64,000 nucleotides of DNA from JALOLG01 sp963776935 (GTDB lineage: Bacteria > Actinomycetota > Acidimicrobiia > Acidimicrobiales > Ilumatobacteraceae): contig CAVZOP010000002.1 of NCBI GenBank assembly GCA_963776935.1, forward strand, positions 1,603,264 through 1,667,263, given 5' to 3'. The notes beneath the pieces are model-generated. The model saw only the letters and a program-made list of their open reading frames with translations. It was not told where the DNA came from and made no database searches. Position numbers and translations under genes: made by a program. Below are positions 15,417-23,942 of this stretch, one piece after another (positions within the stretch are counted from its first letter, which is position 1; each line of letters opens with the position of its first letter).

Positions 15417-15695
15417 TCAGAGATCGAACAGCGAACCAATGGCCAGCGACGCGAGCATGGCCGCAACGCCGACGCCGACGTTCCTGACGATGGTGCGAGC
15501 CACAGCGACCTGGCCCCAACGTGCGAGAACGAGCGATGTCAAACCAAACGACAATGCGACGGCGAAGAAGGTGGTCGGCAGCCTCGAACTCCGCGGGGTG
15601 GACACGATCGTGGCCTCGACGATGAGCGCTCCGACAGCAAAGGCAATATCCGCGAAGGCGGCGGTGACGATGGGCCGCAGTCTGAGTTTCAGCAC
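15417..15695 (-). CDS. Small membrane protein resembling the C-terminus of VIT1/CCC1 transporters
   Basis: A 92-residue hydrophobic protein with three likely membrane helices: TAAFADIAFAVGALIVEATI, then FFAVALSFGLTSLVLARWGQ, then VGVGVAAMLASLAIGSLF. The pattern of two helices, a short basic loop and a closing AAMLASLAIGSLF resembles the last part of VIT1/CCC1 iron/manganese transporters. The metal-binding N-terminal half is absent, so it may be a truncated relative. The only start is GTG at 15695 with a weak ribosome-binding site. It could equally be an unrelated small membrane protein. Confidence 0.5.
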   Translation of the reverse strand: MLKLRLRPIVTAAFADIAFAVGALIVEATIVSTPRSSRLPTTFFAVALSFGLTSLVLARWGQVAVARTIVRNVGVGVAAMLASLAIGSLFDL

Positions 15696-15760
15696 CTTGG
15701 TCGCGTCACGTAACTGACCGCACGGGTCAGTGAGTTCGCGGCGGCCCTAATCTGCGCCTG

Positions 15761-17398
15761 ATGGGGACCATCAGCGGCATCTCGGACAGTTTCATCGACG
15801 ACTTCGCTGCGCTCGATCCGGTCGAGGCCGTGCGGGACATGGGCGTCGGACTCGACGCCGACACGATGACCGACTACTCACCCGACGGCCAGGCGGCGAT
15901 GGCCGACATGTACCGGCGCACACGGGAGGCGCTGGCCGCGGCGACGCCCGACGACGAGTCCGAGCGACTCGGCGCCGGCTACCTCGACGACCTCTGCGCC
16001 ACCGGCATCGCTCTCATCGAGACGGGCGAGCGTTCCTGCTTGCTCAGCGAGCTCGGTGGGCCGCAGGCGGCGATACGGCAGCTGTTCGACCTCCTCGATC
16101 ACGGGTCGCCGGAGGCGTGGGAGCGGATCGGGATCCGGCTGGGAAAGGTGCCGGCGGCCATCGACGGCTACCGCCGAGACCTTGCCGCCGGCCTGGCCGC
16201 CGGTCACCGGTCGACCGTCCGGCAGGCCGAGGCCGTCGCCGACCAGTGCGCCACGTGGGCGGGCAACGGCGATGGTGGTTGGTTCGGCGCGTTCGTGGCC
16301 GAGGCCGCCGATCTGACGCTCGACGCACTTGCCCGTGACGCAGCCGCCGCCTACGGCGAGCTGGCCACGTGGCTGCGGCAGTCGTACGCGCCGGCGGCGT
16401 CGACCGAGGACGGAGTCGGCCCCGATCGATACCGGGTGTGGGCGATCGCCATGCTGGGCGCCGACCTCGACCTCGACGAGAGCTACGAGTGGGGCTGCGA
16501 CGAGCTCGCCCGTCTCGAGGCGGACAAACTCCTCGAGTGCGACCGGATACTGCCCGGCGCCGACTTCGACGCCGTGTGCGACTTGCTGCTCACCGACCCG
16601 GCCCGCGCGGTCCACGGCGTCGAGGCCTACCGGCTGTGGCTCCAGGACCTGGTGGACGAGGCGACCGAGGGGCTCGCGGGCTCGCAGTTCGACATCCCCG
16701 ATTCGCTGCGTCGCTGCGACGTCGGGATCCCGCCGGTGGGGACGGCCGCGGCGCCGTACTACACGCCCCCCAGCGAGGACCTGTCGCTGCCCGGACGCGT
16801 CTGGTTCCCGACCCTCGGCGAGGTGTCGTTCCCGATGTGGGCCGACGTGACCACGGCGTACCACGAGGCCGTCCCGGGACACCACCTCCAGTTCGGCTGC
16901 AGCTACATGGCCTCGCTCACCCGTGCCCAGCGCCTCGGGTTCCAGGCGGCTCACGGCGAGGGCTGGGCGCTGTACGCCGAGCGGCTGATGGACGAGCTCG
17001 GCTGGTTCCGCACGCCGGACACCCGGCTCGGGTTCCTGTCGTCGCAGGCGTTCCGCGCCGTGCGCGTCGTCGTGGACATCGGGCTGCACCTGGGGCGGAC
17101 GGTGCCCGACGGGTTGCCGGGCACCGGCGAGCCGTGGAGCTTCGACACCGCCGTTGCCGCCCTGCGAGCCGCTGGTGGCCTGGCCGAGGAGTTCGCCCGC
17201 AGCGAGGTGCTGCGCTACTTGTCGTGGCCCGCTCAGGCGACGTGCTACAAGCTGGGCGAGCGGTCCTGGCTGGCCGGTCGCGAGGCGGCCCGCGCCGCGG
17301 CCGGGCCGTCGTTCGACCTGCGGTCCTGGCACGCCCGCGCCCTGGCCCTCGGCCCGCTCGGCCTCGACCGCTTGGAGCGAGAGCTCGCCGCGCTCTGA
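15761..17398 (+). CDS. DUF885-family metallopeptidase-like protein
   Basis: A 545-residue DUF885 protein. The signature TTAYHEAVPGHHLQFG (near residue 370) supplies an HExxxGHH-type metal site, with a further glutamate in AAHGEGWALYAERLMDELGW about 25 residues later. This is the arrangement expected of a zinc-dependent peptidase of this family. There is no signal peptide, so it is probably cytosolic. The N-terminal two thirds are helical with few conserved residues, as usual. The ATG start follows a short spacer after the VIT-like gene on the other strand. The substrate is unknown for the family. Confidence 0.9.
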   Translation: MGTISGISDSFIDDFAALDPVEAVRDMGVGLDADTMTDYSPDGQAAMADMYRRTREALAAATPDDESERLGAGYLDDLCATGIALIETGERSCLLSELGGPQAAIRQLFDLLDHGSPEAWERIGIRLGKVPAAIDGYRRDLAAGLAAGHRSTVRQAEAVADQCATWAGNGDGGWFGAFVAEAADLTLDALARDAAAAYGELATWLRQSYAPAASTEDGVGPDRYRVWAIAMLGADLDLDESYEWGCDELARLEADKLLECDRILPGADFDAVCDLLLTDPARAVHGVEAYRLWLQDLVDEATEGLAGSQFDIPDSLRRCDVGIPPVGTAAAPYYTPPSEDLSLPGRVWFPTLGEVSFPMWADVTTAYHEAVPGHHLQFGCSYMASLTRAQRLGFQAAHGEGWALYAERLMDELGWFRTPDTRLGFLSSQAFRAVRVVVDIGLHLGRTVPDGLPGTGEPWSFDTAVAALRAAGGLAEEFARSEVLRYLSWPAQATCYKLGERSWLAGREAARAAAGPSFDLRSWHARALALGPLGLDRLERELAAL

Positions 17399-17512
17399 GT
17401 CGCGGTGCCCGACGACGGCCTCATCGATGCAACATTCGACGAGGTGGTCGGGGCTCCGCATGACCGCCAAGCAAAGTAGAGCACGGTGCGCCGCAGCTGA
17501 TTGACTCGTGTC

Positions 17513-18142
17513 GTGAGCACCAACAGCTTCGACGACAGAGCCGCGACGTGGGACGACGACCCGGCGAAGGTCGAACACGTCGGTGCGGTGGCCGGCGCGA
17601 TCCGCGAAGCCATCCCGCTCGACCCGTCGATGCGGATGCTCGAGTACGGCGCCGGCACAGGCCTCGTCACCCAGGCTCTTCGTGAATCCGTCGGTCCGGT
17701 CACATTGGTAGACACGTCGAAAGGCATGCGGGCGGTCATCCAGGACAAGATCGACGCGGGCGCCATCACCGACGCTCGGGTGTGGGACCTCGACCTGGCC
17801 ACCCAGCCGGCACCCGATGAGCGGTTCGACCTCATCGTCACGGTGTTGGCGCTGCACCACATCAACAACCTGCACCCCGTGCTCGAACGTTTCGCCGAGC
17901 TGCTCGAGCGAGGCGGACATCTCTGTGCGGTCGACCTCGACGAAGAGGATGGGTCGTTCCACGGCGCCGACTTCGAGGGCCACCACGGATTCCAACGTTC
18001 GGAGATGTCATCCCATCTCGAGGACGTCGGCTTCACCGAGATCGCGTTCCGTGACTGCGGCGACGTCGTACGTGGAGGGGGCGTGAGGTATCCGCTGTTC
18101 CTGGTCACATGCATGCGAGGCGTTTCCGCACGGGAGTCGTGA
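17513..18142 (+). CDS. Class I SAM-dependent methyltransferase
   Basis: A 209-residue Rossmann-fold methyltransferase. Motif I is MRMLEYGAGTGLVTQALRE. The acidic residue after beta-2 is in VTLVDTSKGM, motif II is RFDLIVTVLALHHINNLHPV, and a post-motif block is ELLERGGHLCAVDLDEEDGS. Many relatives are annotated UbiE/Coq5-like, but substrate specificity cannot be deduced. I use GTG 17513 (MSTNSFDDRAATWDDDP), because the preceding TTG at 17501 would add only four residues. It stands alone between the DUF885 gene and a GNAT gene transcribed in the same direction. Confidence 0.9.
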   Translation: MSTNSFDDRAATWDDDPAKVEHVGAVAGAIREAIPLDPSMRMLEYGAGTGLVTQALRESVGPVTLVDTSKGMRAVIQDKIDAGAITDARVWDLDLATQPAPDERFDLIVTVLALHHINNLHPVLERFAELLERGGHLCAVDLDEEDGSFHGADFEGHHGFQRSEMSSHLEDVGFTEIAFRDCGDVVRGGGVRYPLFLVTCMRGVSARES

Positions 18143-18190
18143 CGGCGTGGTACGCCGTCAAATCGTCGGAGCGGTCGACGGTGACGATGG

Positions 18191-19162
18191 GTGGATGACG
18201 TGTTGGTGATTCGCCCATTGGACGGAGAGAACCTGGACGAAGTCGCCCACCTGGTCGCCCGCGAACACAGTGCGGCCCGCAACGCTCAACCGTTGATTCC
18301 TGCCACGTTCCTGGAACCTCGGAACTGCCACGAAGCGCTCGCAGACCTGTTGGCGAACGGGTTCGTAGGTGTCGTCGCCGTCGACGACGGACGCTGCGTC
18401 GGAGTGATGTGCGGGCGAACCAGGGATGGCGTGGGCTTCGTCCCCGCCCACGGCCTGGCCGTCGAACCCGATCACGCCGATCCGACCGCGATCGCGGTGG
18501 GTCTCTTCGCCGAGTTGGCTCCAGTACTTCTCGATGGCGGGGCGTGGCGCTTCACGATCGACCATGTCGAGTTCGATCGGTTGGCGACGGCGTTGAGCAA
18601 CCTCGAGCTCGGCAGGAGCAGTGTCTTCGGCACCCAGGTCCCTCGCCCGATCGAAGGCTCTTCGCCGGTAGACGTTCGTATCGCGACGCCTGACGATCTC
18701 GATGCCATCGCTGCGCTGTCTCAGATCGAGCTCACCCATCGCTCCGCACCGCCGATCTACGCTGCGACGCCACCGCAGCCCCTGACCGAGACACGCGCCA
18801 TGCACGAGCGGCTGTTCGACGATGGAGCCGTGCATTTCCTCGCCCGCCGTGACGGCGACGATGTCGGACTGCTCACCGTGGAGTTCAGCTCGCCGGCACC
18901 ACGGCTCTGTCCGCACGGCCAGCCATACATCGGGCCGACCGCGACTCATCCCCGTGCGCGCAACGCGGGCGTCGGGACTGCGCTCGTCCGTTTCGTGCTC
19001 GACTGGGCCAACACAGCCGGTCACGCCACGGTGTCGGTCGACTTCGACTCCGCCAACCCGCTCTCTCGGCCGTTCTGGCTCGGGCTTGGTTTCCAACCGA
19101 CCGGCTACCGACTCCGGCGGGCCATCGCCGTCCACCACCAGCGGCGCTCACGCCGACGCTGA
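18191..19162 (+). CDS. Tandem GNAT-family N-acetyltransferase
   Basis: A 323-residue protein with two GNAT folds. The first, about residues 1-155, is degenerate: its acetyl-CoA loop reads AVEPDHADPTAIAVGLFAEL without the RxxGxG/A. The second (about 160-315) has the intact pyrophosphate loop in TATHPRARNAGVGTALVRF and the closing SANPLSRPFWLGLGFQPTGY. Acetylation is therefore expected only from the C-terminal domain. The target is unknown; small amines, antibiotics or protein N-termini are all precedented. The frame starts with GTG at 18191 and has no clear operon partner. Confidence 0.88.
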   Translation: MDDVLVIRPLDGENLDEVAHLVAREHSAARNAQPLIPATFLEPRNCHEALADLLANGFVGVVAVDDGRCVGVMCGRTRDGVGFVPAHGLAVEPDHADPTAIAVGLFAELAPVLLDGGAWRFTIDHVEFDRLATALSNLELGRSSVFGTQVPRPIEGSSPVDVRIATPDDLDAIAALSQIELTHRSAPPIYAATPPQPLTETRAMHERLFDDGAVHFLARRDGDDVGLLTVEFSSPAPRLCPHGQPYIGPTATHPRARNAGVGTALVRFVLDWANTAGHATVSVDFDSANPLSRPFWLGLGFQPTGYRLRRAIAVHHQRRSRRR

Positions 19163-19177
19163 TCGAAATGAGCGTGG

Positions 19178-20239
19178 CTACGTGGCCTCGGCGCGGGCGG
19201 CTTCGACCTGAGCAGCGGTGCACATGCCGGCTGCGTTCCAGTCGTCGAGAGCCTTGTTGAAGTCCTTCTGCGTCATGTGACCACCGTTGCGAGCATCCAC
19301 CCAGGCGCGCATGGTGGAATCGAGCGCGACCGGTGCCGAGGAATCACTGCGAGGTGCCACCACGTTGGCACCCATCACAGTTGGCGCGTCGCGTGTGTCG
19401 CGGGCACATTCGATCTCGGCCGCGATGCTGCCTGGCGGCGGTTCGTCGTCGAACCCGACCGCGTCGAATTGGGCGAGAGCGAAGGTCGGCCAATCGATGC
19501 TCGCTCGACTGGGGTCCTTGGGATCGATCACCGCCGGCACGACCGCGCCGGGTGCGGCGTCCCACTGGGCGTACGACGGCACCTCGTCGCGCGTCGAGAC
19601 CGCCGAGCGTCCGTCAGGGAGTCGGAGCTCGACGTCCCAGTTCAGCGTCGGCATCCCCATCGTGGTGCAGCGCCGCAACGACACGATCGTGGCCTGCATC
19701 GGGAGCCATTTCTTCAAGTGCCGTTGCGCCCGTGCATCGAGTGCGGTGTCGACGATGCCGTCTGCTGGTGGCCTGCGAATCGACTCCTGGGCGAGGAACT
19801 GGCCCTCGAGGCCCCAGGCTCGCGCCATCGCGTCCCAGTCGAGGATCCCGCGGCCGCTGTCGAGCTTGGCCACGACCGGCACACCCAATCGCAGGCGGTG
19901 CGCCTCAGTCGGTTGGGTACGCACTCCGAAGCGTTGCGATCCGGTTCCGTCGAGCACCGACACCGCGAACTCCTTGCGAGTCGTCTCGTTGCTCAGCGAG
20001 AACTGGATCCCGGTGATGACCCCGTTCGCTGGCGTACCCCGCTCCTCCAGCTTGCGCACCCGGCGGATCGACGGCGCCAACGCCACTGTGAGCTCGGTCG
20101 CAACGTCGTAGTGAGTGTTGACCCCTGATGCAGCCTTCTTGAACCAAGCCAAGCGCACAACGTACCAACCGAACCCGAGGAGGTGATTGAGCCCAGGTGT
20201 CCCTGGGCGACGGCGAACCACGTCGGCAACGACTTCCAC
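19178..20239 (-). CDS. Uncharacterised 353-residue protein
   Basis: No family recognised with confidence. The N-terminal part contains a short hydrophobic stretch (HLLGFGWYVVRLAWF, residues about 19-33), then two beta-rich repeats of similar style. The first has NGVITGIQFSLSNETTRKEFAV and the second MQATIVSLRRCTTMGMPTLN; each is followed by a xLxDGxxx and VP(A)VxxDP pattern reminiscent of DUF3592-like folds. The C-terminus (MTQKDFNKALDDWNAAGMCT) looks like a short helical, SHOCT-like tail. The chosen GTG start is the most upstream in frame and could be wrong. The gene is convergent with the GNAT gene. Confidence 0.6.
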   Translation of the reverse strand: MEVVADVVRRRPGTPGLNHLLGFGWYVVRLAWFKKAASGVNTHYDVATELTVALAPSIRRVRKLEERGTPANGVITGIQFSLSNETTRKEFAVSVLDGTGSQRFGVRTQPTEAHRLRLGVPVVAKLDSGRGILDWDAMARAWGLEGQFLAQESIRRPPADGIVDTALDARAQRHLKKWLPMQATIVSLRRCTTMGMPTLNWDVELRLPDGRSAVSTRDEVPSYAQWDAAPGAVVPAVIDPKDPSRASIDWPTFALAQFDAVGFDDEPPPGSIAAEIECARDTRDAPTVMGANVVAPRSDSSAPVALDSTMRAWVDARNGGHMTQKDFNKALDDWNAAGMCTAAQVEAARAEAT

Positions 20240-20596
20240 GCCGGCGTCGTCATCGACGTCGTCCAGTGTTGCACGCGGCGAGCGGTTGCTGGACGGCCCA
20301 CATCGCGGCTGGGCTGCCTCGAGCGGGTCGACGTCAGGTGCGAAGTGCTGGAGGAAGGGTTCCTCGGGAGGAGACCATCACGAAGCCCCGGTCGTCGATC
20401 TGCAGATGGGCGATCGCAGGCATCGCCCACGTCGCGTCAACCGCCGGATCGCCGACGTCACGACCCCCGCCGCGTGGTGCTGAGTATCGTTCCGAGAAGT
20501 CCTTGTCAGCAGCGCGGGCGAGATGGGTGTTCAAGCGTGATCCGGAGTTCCGACCTGCTCGGTCGGCGCAGCGAGTGCGTGTTCCACGGCATGGGG
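20240..20596. other. Intergenic stretch without a recognisable gene
   Basis: About 350 bp between the uncharacterised gene and the LuxR remnant. The frames across it give only arginine-rich translations with no recognisable motif. It may hold the promoter of the minus-strand gene and the eroded upstream part of the LuxR gene. I see no strong palindrome or repeat. Confidence 0.4.
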
Positions 20597-20864
20597 CCGA
20601 GGTGTCGCCGAGCGTCGGCCGGCGTGAGCTGCTGGCAACCGGTGCGACTACCGCGAGCGCACCGTGACCAACCAGGCCGAGCTCACCCCGCAAGAAGCTC
20701 AGATCGCCCGTTTGGCTGCGGCGGGCGGGACGAACTCGGAGATCGGCAGCGAACTGTTCATCGGCCCCAGAACGGTCGAGTACCACCTCAGCAAGGTGTT
20801 CACCAAGCTCGGGCTCACCACCCGACGGGAGCTCCGCACGGTCGGCTCCCAGCTCGGGCCATGA
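20597..20864 (+). pseudogene. Remnant of a LuxR-family regulator (C-terminal helix-turn-helix)
   Basis: The last 60 codons read ELTPQEAQIARLAAAGGTNS then EIGSELFIGPRTVEYHLSKV, a canonical LuxR/GerE helix-turn-helix. Just upstream in another frame is GRRELLATGAT, the segment that precedes this domain in large actinobacterial LuxR/AAA regulators (RRELLATGA...RTV...ELT). A one- or two-base shift near 20648 separates them. The large N-terminal ATPase part is absent, so this is a decayed 3' end, though the isolated domain could still be translated from GTG 20664. Its TGA overlaps the amidohydrolase ATG. Confidence 0.7.
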
Positions 20865-22351
20865 GCCCTCGCCGAAGCATCGGGTCGCACGACTTGGTGC
20901 TGGCCGGTGGTCGCGTCGTCGATCCGGAGACCGGGTTCGACAGCGTGTGCGACGTGGGGATCGACGGTGACGCGGTCACGGCGGTCGGGGATCGTCTCGA
21001 TGGCGCGATAACTGTCGACGTCGGCGGGCTCGTCGTCGCTCCCGGCTTCGTCGACCTCCACAGCCACGCGCACACGCTGCCGGGTCGGCGGCTGCAGGCG
21101 TGCGACGGGGTCACCACCGCGCTCGACCTCGAAGCCGGCCGCGCGCCAGTGGAGCTCGCATACGCCAGAGAAGCGCAGCGCGGGTCCCCGATCAACTACG
21201 GCTTCTCGGCGTCGTGGGCCGCCGCGCGCATGCACGTGATGGCCGGCGGCCCGCTCGACGGGGGTGCTGCGGCGATCTTCGGCGGGTTGGTCGGCACCGA
21301 TTGGCAACAGGCTGCAACGGCTGCCCAACTGGCACGGATCGTCGACCAGATCTCGACCGACCTCGCCGCCGGCGCCGTCGGTGTCGGAGTGCTGATCGGC
21401 TACACACCCGGCGTCGACCCGGCCGAGTATCTCGCCGTCGCCGAACTGGCGTCCACCGCCGGGGTGCCGACGTTCACGCACTCGCGTGACATCGTCGAGT
21501 TGGCTCCCGACACGTTGATCGACGGCGCCGAGGAACTCGTCCGCGCGGCGGGCACGACCGGCGCGCACATGCACTACTGCCACATCAACTCGACGTCGGG
21601 ACGCCACATCGATCGAGTGCTGGCGCTGGTCGGTCGCTGCCAGGCGGAAGGCTCCCGGGTGACGACCGAGGCCTATCCCTACGGGTCGGGATCGACGGCG
21701 ATCGGCGCTTCGTTCCTCGCGCCGGAGCGGTTGCGCGAGCGCTTCCGCGACACGACCTCGATCACCTATCTGCGCACCGGTGAGCGCATCGCCGACGCGG
21801 CCCGACTCCGCGAGCTGCGAGCGGCCGACCCCGGCGGTCTCGTGATCGCCGAGTTCCTCGACGAGTCCGAACCCGACGACGCTGCGCTGCTGCGCCGATC
21901 CCTCGCGTTCCCCGACGCGATCGTCGCCAGCGATGCCATGCCACCGGTGTGGACCGACACCGCGGGCATGGACGTCACTGCTTGGCCCTTGCCGCCCGAA
22001 GCGGTCACCCACCCGCGCACTGCGGGCACGTTCGGGCGCGCCCTGCGGCTGTGGCGCCAGGAGGGCGCACCACTGATCGAGGCCCTCCGCCGCGCGACCT
22101 TGCTGCCTGCAGAGGTGCTCCAGGGCGCGGTTCCCGCGATGCGCCGCAAGGGACGCGTCCAGGCCGGCCTCGACGCCGATCTCGTCGTGTTCGACGAGGC
22201 GCGGGTGACCGACCAGGCGACCTACGACGTCTCCACGCGCCCGTCATCCGGCATCGCCCACGTGATCGTCGGAGGCACCTTCGTAGTGCGCGATGGCGAA
22301 CTCGTGCCAGACGCACATCCCGGCAGACCAGTGCGCGCCTCGCCCCGATGA
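20861..22351 (+). CDS. Amidohydrolase-superfamily protein (N-acyl-D-amino-acid deacylase type)
   Basis: A 496-residue metal-dependent amidohydrolase. The beta-sandwich start LVLAGGRVVDPETGFDSVCD is followed by the HxH metal motif in PGFVDLHSHAHT near residue 69. Further ligand-bearing segments are THSRDIVELA and MHYCHINSTS, with a late DAMPPVW aspartate. The C-terminal KGRVQAGLDADLVVFDEARV is the usual closing segment of the D-aminoacylase/dihydroorotase-like group. The nearest annotation is D-glutamate or D-amino-acid deacylase, but the acyl substrate is not resolved. ATG 20861 overlaps the LuxR remnant stop. A strong hairpin terminator follows the gene. Confidence 0.88.
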   Translation: MSPRRSIGSHDLVLAGGRVVDPETGFDSVCDVGIDGDAVTAVGDRLDGAITVDVGGLVVAPGFVDLHSHAHTLPGRRLQACDGVTTALDLEAGRAPVELAYAREAQRGSPINYGFSASWAAARMHVMAGGPLDGGAAAIFGGLVGTDWQQAATAAQLARIVDQISTDLAAGAVGVGVLIGYTPGVDPAEYLAVAELASTAGVPTFTHSRDIVELAPDTLIDGAEELVRAAGTTGAHMHYCHINSTSGRHIDRVLALVGRCQAEGSRVTTEAYPYGSGSTAIGASFLAPERLRERFRDTTSITYLRTGERIADAARLRELRAADPGGLVIAEFLDESEPDDAALLRRSLAFPDAIVASDAMPPVWTDTAGMDVTAWPLPPEAVTHPRTAGTFGRALRLWRQEGAPLIEALRRATLLPAEVLQGAVPAMRRKGRVQAGLDADLVVFDEARVTDQATYDVSTRPSSGIAHVIVGGTFVVRDGELVPDAHPGRPVRASPR

Positions 22352-22394
22352 CCGCTGACCGCTTCACTGCGATCTCACACCGGTGGCGTAGGCA

Positions 22395-22426
22395 GTGCCG
22401 CCCGCCCTGCGAGGGGCGGGCGGCAC
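22395..22426. terminator. Bidirectional intrinsic terminator
   Basis: A perfect 13-bp stem (22395-22407 with 22414-22426; arms GTGCCGCCCGCCC / GGGCGGGCGGCAC) with a 6-nt loop TGCGAG. It sits between the convergent amidohydrolase and WGxxGxxG-CTERM genes. No long T-run follows, as is common in GC-rich actinomycetes. Confidence 0.85.
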
Positions 22427-22434
22427 AGCTCAGT

Positions 22435-22695
22435 TCAGCGGGTGCTGTACGTATCGTCGCGGACGGTGACGACGCGGTCGGCGCGTCGCCTGCCGCCGAG
22501 GCCGAGCAGGCCGAGCAGGCCAACGAGACCGATCAGGCCCCAGTCGTCGAAGCCCTCCTCGTCATTTTCGTCGATCGGGTTGTCGATCGCCTCGACGTCG
22601 TTCGGGTCGTCCGGCGGCGTGGTGGCGAAAGCCGCCGAGGCCGGCAGTGCCGACAAAGCCGCTGCCATCGCGAGTGTGGTCATTGTCTTGCGCAT
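22435..22695 (-). CDS. Small secreted protein with WGxxGxxG-CTERM anchor
   Basis: An 86-residue exported peptide. MRKTMTTLAMAAALSALPAS is a signal peptide ending at AFA. It is followed by an acidic spacer (PPDDPNDVEAIDNPIDENDE) and the C-terminal WGLIGLVGLLGLLGLGGRRR, which matches the WGxxGxxG sorting-signal pattern: tryptophan-glycine, hydrophobic helix, arginine cluster. Such tails are thought to anchor or process short surface proteins. ATG 22695 is preceded by AAGGAG at the right distance; the longer upstream frame lacks a signal peptide. No dedicated sorting protease is visible nearby. The function of the mature acidic peptide is unknown. Confidence 0.8.
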   Translation of the reverse strand: MRKTMTTLAMAAALSALPASAAFATTPPDDPNDVEAIDNPIDENDEEGFDDWGLIGLVGLLGLLGLGGRRRADRVVTVRDDTYSTR

Positions 22696-22923
22696 CTCGT
22701 CGCTCCTTGGTCTGACGCGACCGGTGCTCGGCCGCGGTCCGGCCACCTATACCCCCGGTCGCATATGTCAAACCGATTCACTCACGAGGTCGTCGGCCTG
22801 TGGTCCTGCCGAGGGGTTGGGACTGCATCGAACTCGAGTCAATTTGTGTCCACGGCCGCCACACACGTCTGATCGCCCCGCGGATCGGGCATCATCGAGT
22901 CGAGACACGACGAAGGAGTACCG

Positions 22924-23328
22924 ATGAGCGACCCGATGAAGCAGGCCTGGAACGACGTCGCTGAGGACTTTTCGATGCTGGGCCGGTTGATGAAGGAGCG
23001 CTACCAGGCCGCCCACCCGGGTGAGGCCGGCGATACCGCGGCTGCCGCCGGCGCGCAGGACGACGACGCCGCGCTCCGCGCCGCGTTCGACAAGCTCGTC
23101 GCGGCGGGCCGCGAGTTCAGTGACCGCGCCATCGACGTCGCACGCGACGCAGAGGTGAAGGCGCAAGCCAAGAGGGTGGCGGCGTCGCTCAACGACGCCG
23201 TGGCGGCCACCGCCGAGCTGCTCGGTGAGCAAGTCGATGGGCTGTTCAACCGATCCAACCGCGACGACCCGCCGCCCGAGGGGCCGACGTCGAAGACTCT
23301 GCCGACGAAGCCCACCAGCGACAACTGA
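22924..23328 (+). CDS. Uncharacterised helical actinobacterial protein
   Basis: A 134-residue soluble protein with no recognised catalytic motif. The N-terminal helix MKQAWNDVAEDFSMLGRLMK and two further helices (LRAAFDKLVAAGREFSDRAI and AQAKRVAASLNDAVAATAEL) suggest a coiled or bundle-forming protein. The middle is alanine-rich and the C-terminus is disordered and proline-rich. Similar short helical proteins are common and uncharacterised in actinobacteria. The start is supported by GAAGGAGTACCG. It follows a 228-nt spacer with no strong signal. Confidence 0.7.
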   Translation: MSDPMKQAWNDVAEDFSMLGRLMKERYQAAHPGEAGDTAAAAGAQDDDAALRAAFDKLVAAGREFSDRAIDVARDAEVKAQAKRVAASLNDAVAATAELLGEQVDGLFNRSNRDDPPPEGPTSKTLPTKPTSDN

Positions 23329-23457
23329 CGGATCGCTAGATCGTCGGCCAACGGCGCGAGTTGTCAACGCTGTCGGGCGTCGAAAGGCGGCCGAACCCGC
23401 CGGCGAGGCAATCGTGCCGTGATCCGCTGCCGCGACGCGCGGACGTAGTCTCGGGGG

Positions 23458-23865
23458 GTGGCCGAAGGGAAGCGTCGTTACACCGACGGTGTGCCCGAGG
23501 ACGTCGAGATCCGGCTGCGCGAACTGTGCCTCGAGCTACCCGACGCGTACGAGGAGCGAGCATGGGTGGGGACCCGGTGGATGGTCCGCAAGCGGACGTT
23601 CGCCCACGTACTTGGCGTCGAGGTGGACGACGCGGACTCCTTGGTCGTGCTCTCGTTCCGCTCGGCGGGCGAGGAGCTGGAGACCCTGCGCCACGCCGGT
23701 CATCCGTTCTTCGTCCTCGGCTGGGGTCGTGATGCGATGGGCATGGTGCTCGACGACAACACCGACTGGGACGAGGTCCGCGAGCTGCTGACAGAGAGCT
23801 TCTGCGTCCTGGCGCCGAAGAAGCTGATCGCGCTCGTCGACCGCCCGACCACCGTCGAGCCCTAG
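23458..23865 (+). CDS. MmcQ/YjbR-family protein
   Basis: A 135-residue protein of the MmcQ/YjbR (DUF419) fold, a double-wing fold found in many bacteria and sometimes called DNA-binding. Typical blocks are ELCLELPDAYEERAWVGTRW near residue 20, HPFFVLGWGRDAMGMVLDDN near residue 82 and the closing DWDEVRELLTESFCVLAPKK. The GTG start at 23458 is the only reasonable one. No enzymatic activity is established for the family, and the neighbours give no functional hint. Confidence 0.85.
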   Translation: MAEGKRRYTDGVPEDVEIRLRELCLELPDAYEERAWVGTRWMVRKRTFAHVLGVEVDDADSLVVLSFRSAGEELETLRHAGHPFFVLGWGRDAMGMVLDDNTDWDEVRELLTESFCVLAPKKLIALVDRPTTVEP

Positions 23866-23942
23866 GCGGTCGGACGGCCGCTCGCCCGCGTGTCATCCGG
23901 ACGGCCGCCGTTACCCACCGCAAGCGTGTGGTACGCCCGGTA

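Noticed and set aside
15878..17995. A 705-codon minus-strand open frame opposite the DUF885 and methyltransferase genes
   Set aside because: It spans two real genes and their spacer and has no motif; a GC-composition shadow.
20183..20860. A long N-terminal extension of the amidohydrolase frame
   Set aside because: The extension is arginine-rich, has no motif and overlaps the LuxR remnant; the family N-terminus begins at 20861.
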